Shown: positions 5,009 through 5,520 of the stretch, one piece after another | Numbering within the stretch: the first letter of the stretch is position 1 | Layout: the number at the start of each line of letters is the position of its first letter | DNA from: Bacteroidales bacterium UBA932 | GTDB lineage: Bacteria; Bacteroidota; Bacteroidia; Bacteroidales; UBA932 | Assembly: GCA_002293585.1 (NCBI GenBank) | Contig: DBDM01000053.1 | Location: 1 to 5,520 of the forward strand | DNA length: 5,520 nt | Reading direction: 5' to 3' | Notes under the pieces: generated by a model | Told to the model about the DNA's origin: nothing | The model's input: only the letters and a program-made list of their open reading frames with translations | The model's database searches: none | Made by a program: the position numbers and the translations under genes

Positions 5009-5520
5009 GTGGAACAAGCACAATACGATGTTATAATCATAGGAGGAGGTCCTGCCGGCATGATGGCTGCAGGACAGGCTGCTGCAGGAGGTGCACGCGT
5101 ACTGCTGCTCGAAAAAATGGAAAAACCCTTGCGTAAGTTGCGCATTACCGGCAAAGGGCGGTGTAACATTACCAATTCCAAAGCCTGGGACGAGTTTGCG
5201 GAGCATGTGTTTCCCGACAGACGTTTTTTTAAGGCCGCATTTTATAATTTCCCCAATACGGCGCTCATGGATTTTTTTGAGCGGCGCGGGATGCCTGTGG
5301 TGATAGAACGGGGCGACAGGGTATTTCCCGGCTCACAGGACGCTTTTGAGGTGGCGGACGTACTCACACGCTGGGTACAGGAACAGGGCGCGGAGATCCG
5401 TTGCCACGCCGAAGTGCTGCGCCTCATACAGGAAGACAGGCGCATCAACGCAGTGGAAGTGCGGATCAATGGCAACACAACGACCCTCACGGCAAAGACC
5501 TTTATCGTAGCCACAGGTGG
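5009..5520 (+). CDS. HI0933/YhiN-family FAD-dependent flavoprotein, N-terminal part (partial)
   Basis: The first 170 codons of a protein whose family is normally about 400 residues; the rest lies beyond the window. A Rossmann FAD-binding motif, VIIIGGGPAGMMAA, sits at 8-21 (GxGxxG at 12-17), with E35 at the end of the second strand for ribose binding. The HI0933-family signature ITGKGRCNITN is at 46-56, and GDRVFPGS follows at 102-109. The visible end is VATG, the start of the usual ATGG loop. Family members are predicted NAD(P)/FAD-dependent oxidoreductases, mostly with unknown substrates, so no reaction is assigned. The start must be the GTG at 5009: the preceding in-frame codon is the TAA of the upstream gene, and the next ATG (5060) falls after the FAD motif. 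Translation is probably coupled to the upstream HTH protein gene. Confidence 0.9.
   Translation, partial: MEQAQYDVIIIGGGPAGMMAAGQAAAGGARVLLLEKMEKPLRKLRITGKGRCNITNSKAWDEFAEHVFPDRRFFKAAFYNFPNTALMDFFERRGMPVVIERGDRVFPGSQDAFEVADVLTRWVQEQGAEIRCHAEVLRLIQEDRRINAVEVRINGNTTTLTAKTFIVATG

Noticed and set aside
5042..5062. GGAGGAGG at 5042-5049 followed by ATG at 5060, considered as a Shine-Dalgarno and start for the flavoprotein
   Set aside because: These bases encode the essential GGGP of the FAD-binding motif, so starting at 5060 would delete it. Bacteroidota also rarely rely on such sites. The GTG at 5009 is required.
1..5520. Mobile element, prophage, toxin-antitoxin or defence system
   Set aside because: No transposase, integrase, phage or toxin-like genes, target-site duplications or tRNA attachment sites are visible. 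All intact genes are conserved housekeeping types with similar composition. The small HTH protein lacks a toxin partner.

Overview
The window looks like ordinary chromosomal housekeeping DNA from a member of the Bacteroidota, most likely Bacteroidales. The evidence is the protein families and their styles: a PMCA-like calcium ATPase, a SlyD-type isomerase with a Cys-rich tail, and a small HTH protein next to an HI0933-like flavoprotein. In addition, ribosome binding sites are nearly absent, and TAnnTTTG-like -7 promoter elements sit between the divergent genes. The genus cannot be fixed from the sequence alone.

Layout. Positions 1-805 (+ strand) hold the last 38 codons of a probable methionyl-tRNA formyltransferase (fmt), followed 11 bp later by a complete thiamine pyrophosphokinase. 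These converge on a minus-strand block: a SlyD-type peptidyl-prolyl isomerase (846-1373), a YbgC/4HBT-type acyl-CoA thioesterase (1447-1845) and an 866-residue P-type Ca2+ ATPase (2040-4640). The minus-strand block would be read ATPase, thioesterase, SlyD. From about 4641 to 4741 lies a divergent promoter region. To its right, on the + strand, are a small HTH protein (4742-5008) and, with no spacer at all, a GTG-started HI0933/YhiN-family flavoprotein (from 5009) that runs off the window.

The genes are individually conventional and do not form an evident pathway. The left pair serves initiator-tRNA formylation and thiamine diphosphate synthesis. The middle block mixes protein folding, acyl-CoA hydrolysis and calcium export. 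The right pair is probably a translationally coupled operon.

The least explained part is the non-coding DNA of the minus-strand block. Both gaps (1374-1446 and 1846-2039) are largely made of degenerate tandem repeats with a 7-8-nt period. At least four unrelated words are used. One pair of arrays forms a 70-nt imperfect palindrome, and another array extends into the ATPase gene, where it encodes the last 14 residues. I found no CRISPR array, tRNA, rRNA, transposase, phage gene or defence system. I see no good evidence for a new multi-gene system; the heptad repeats are the best lead.
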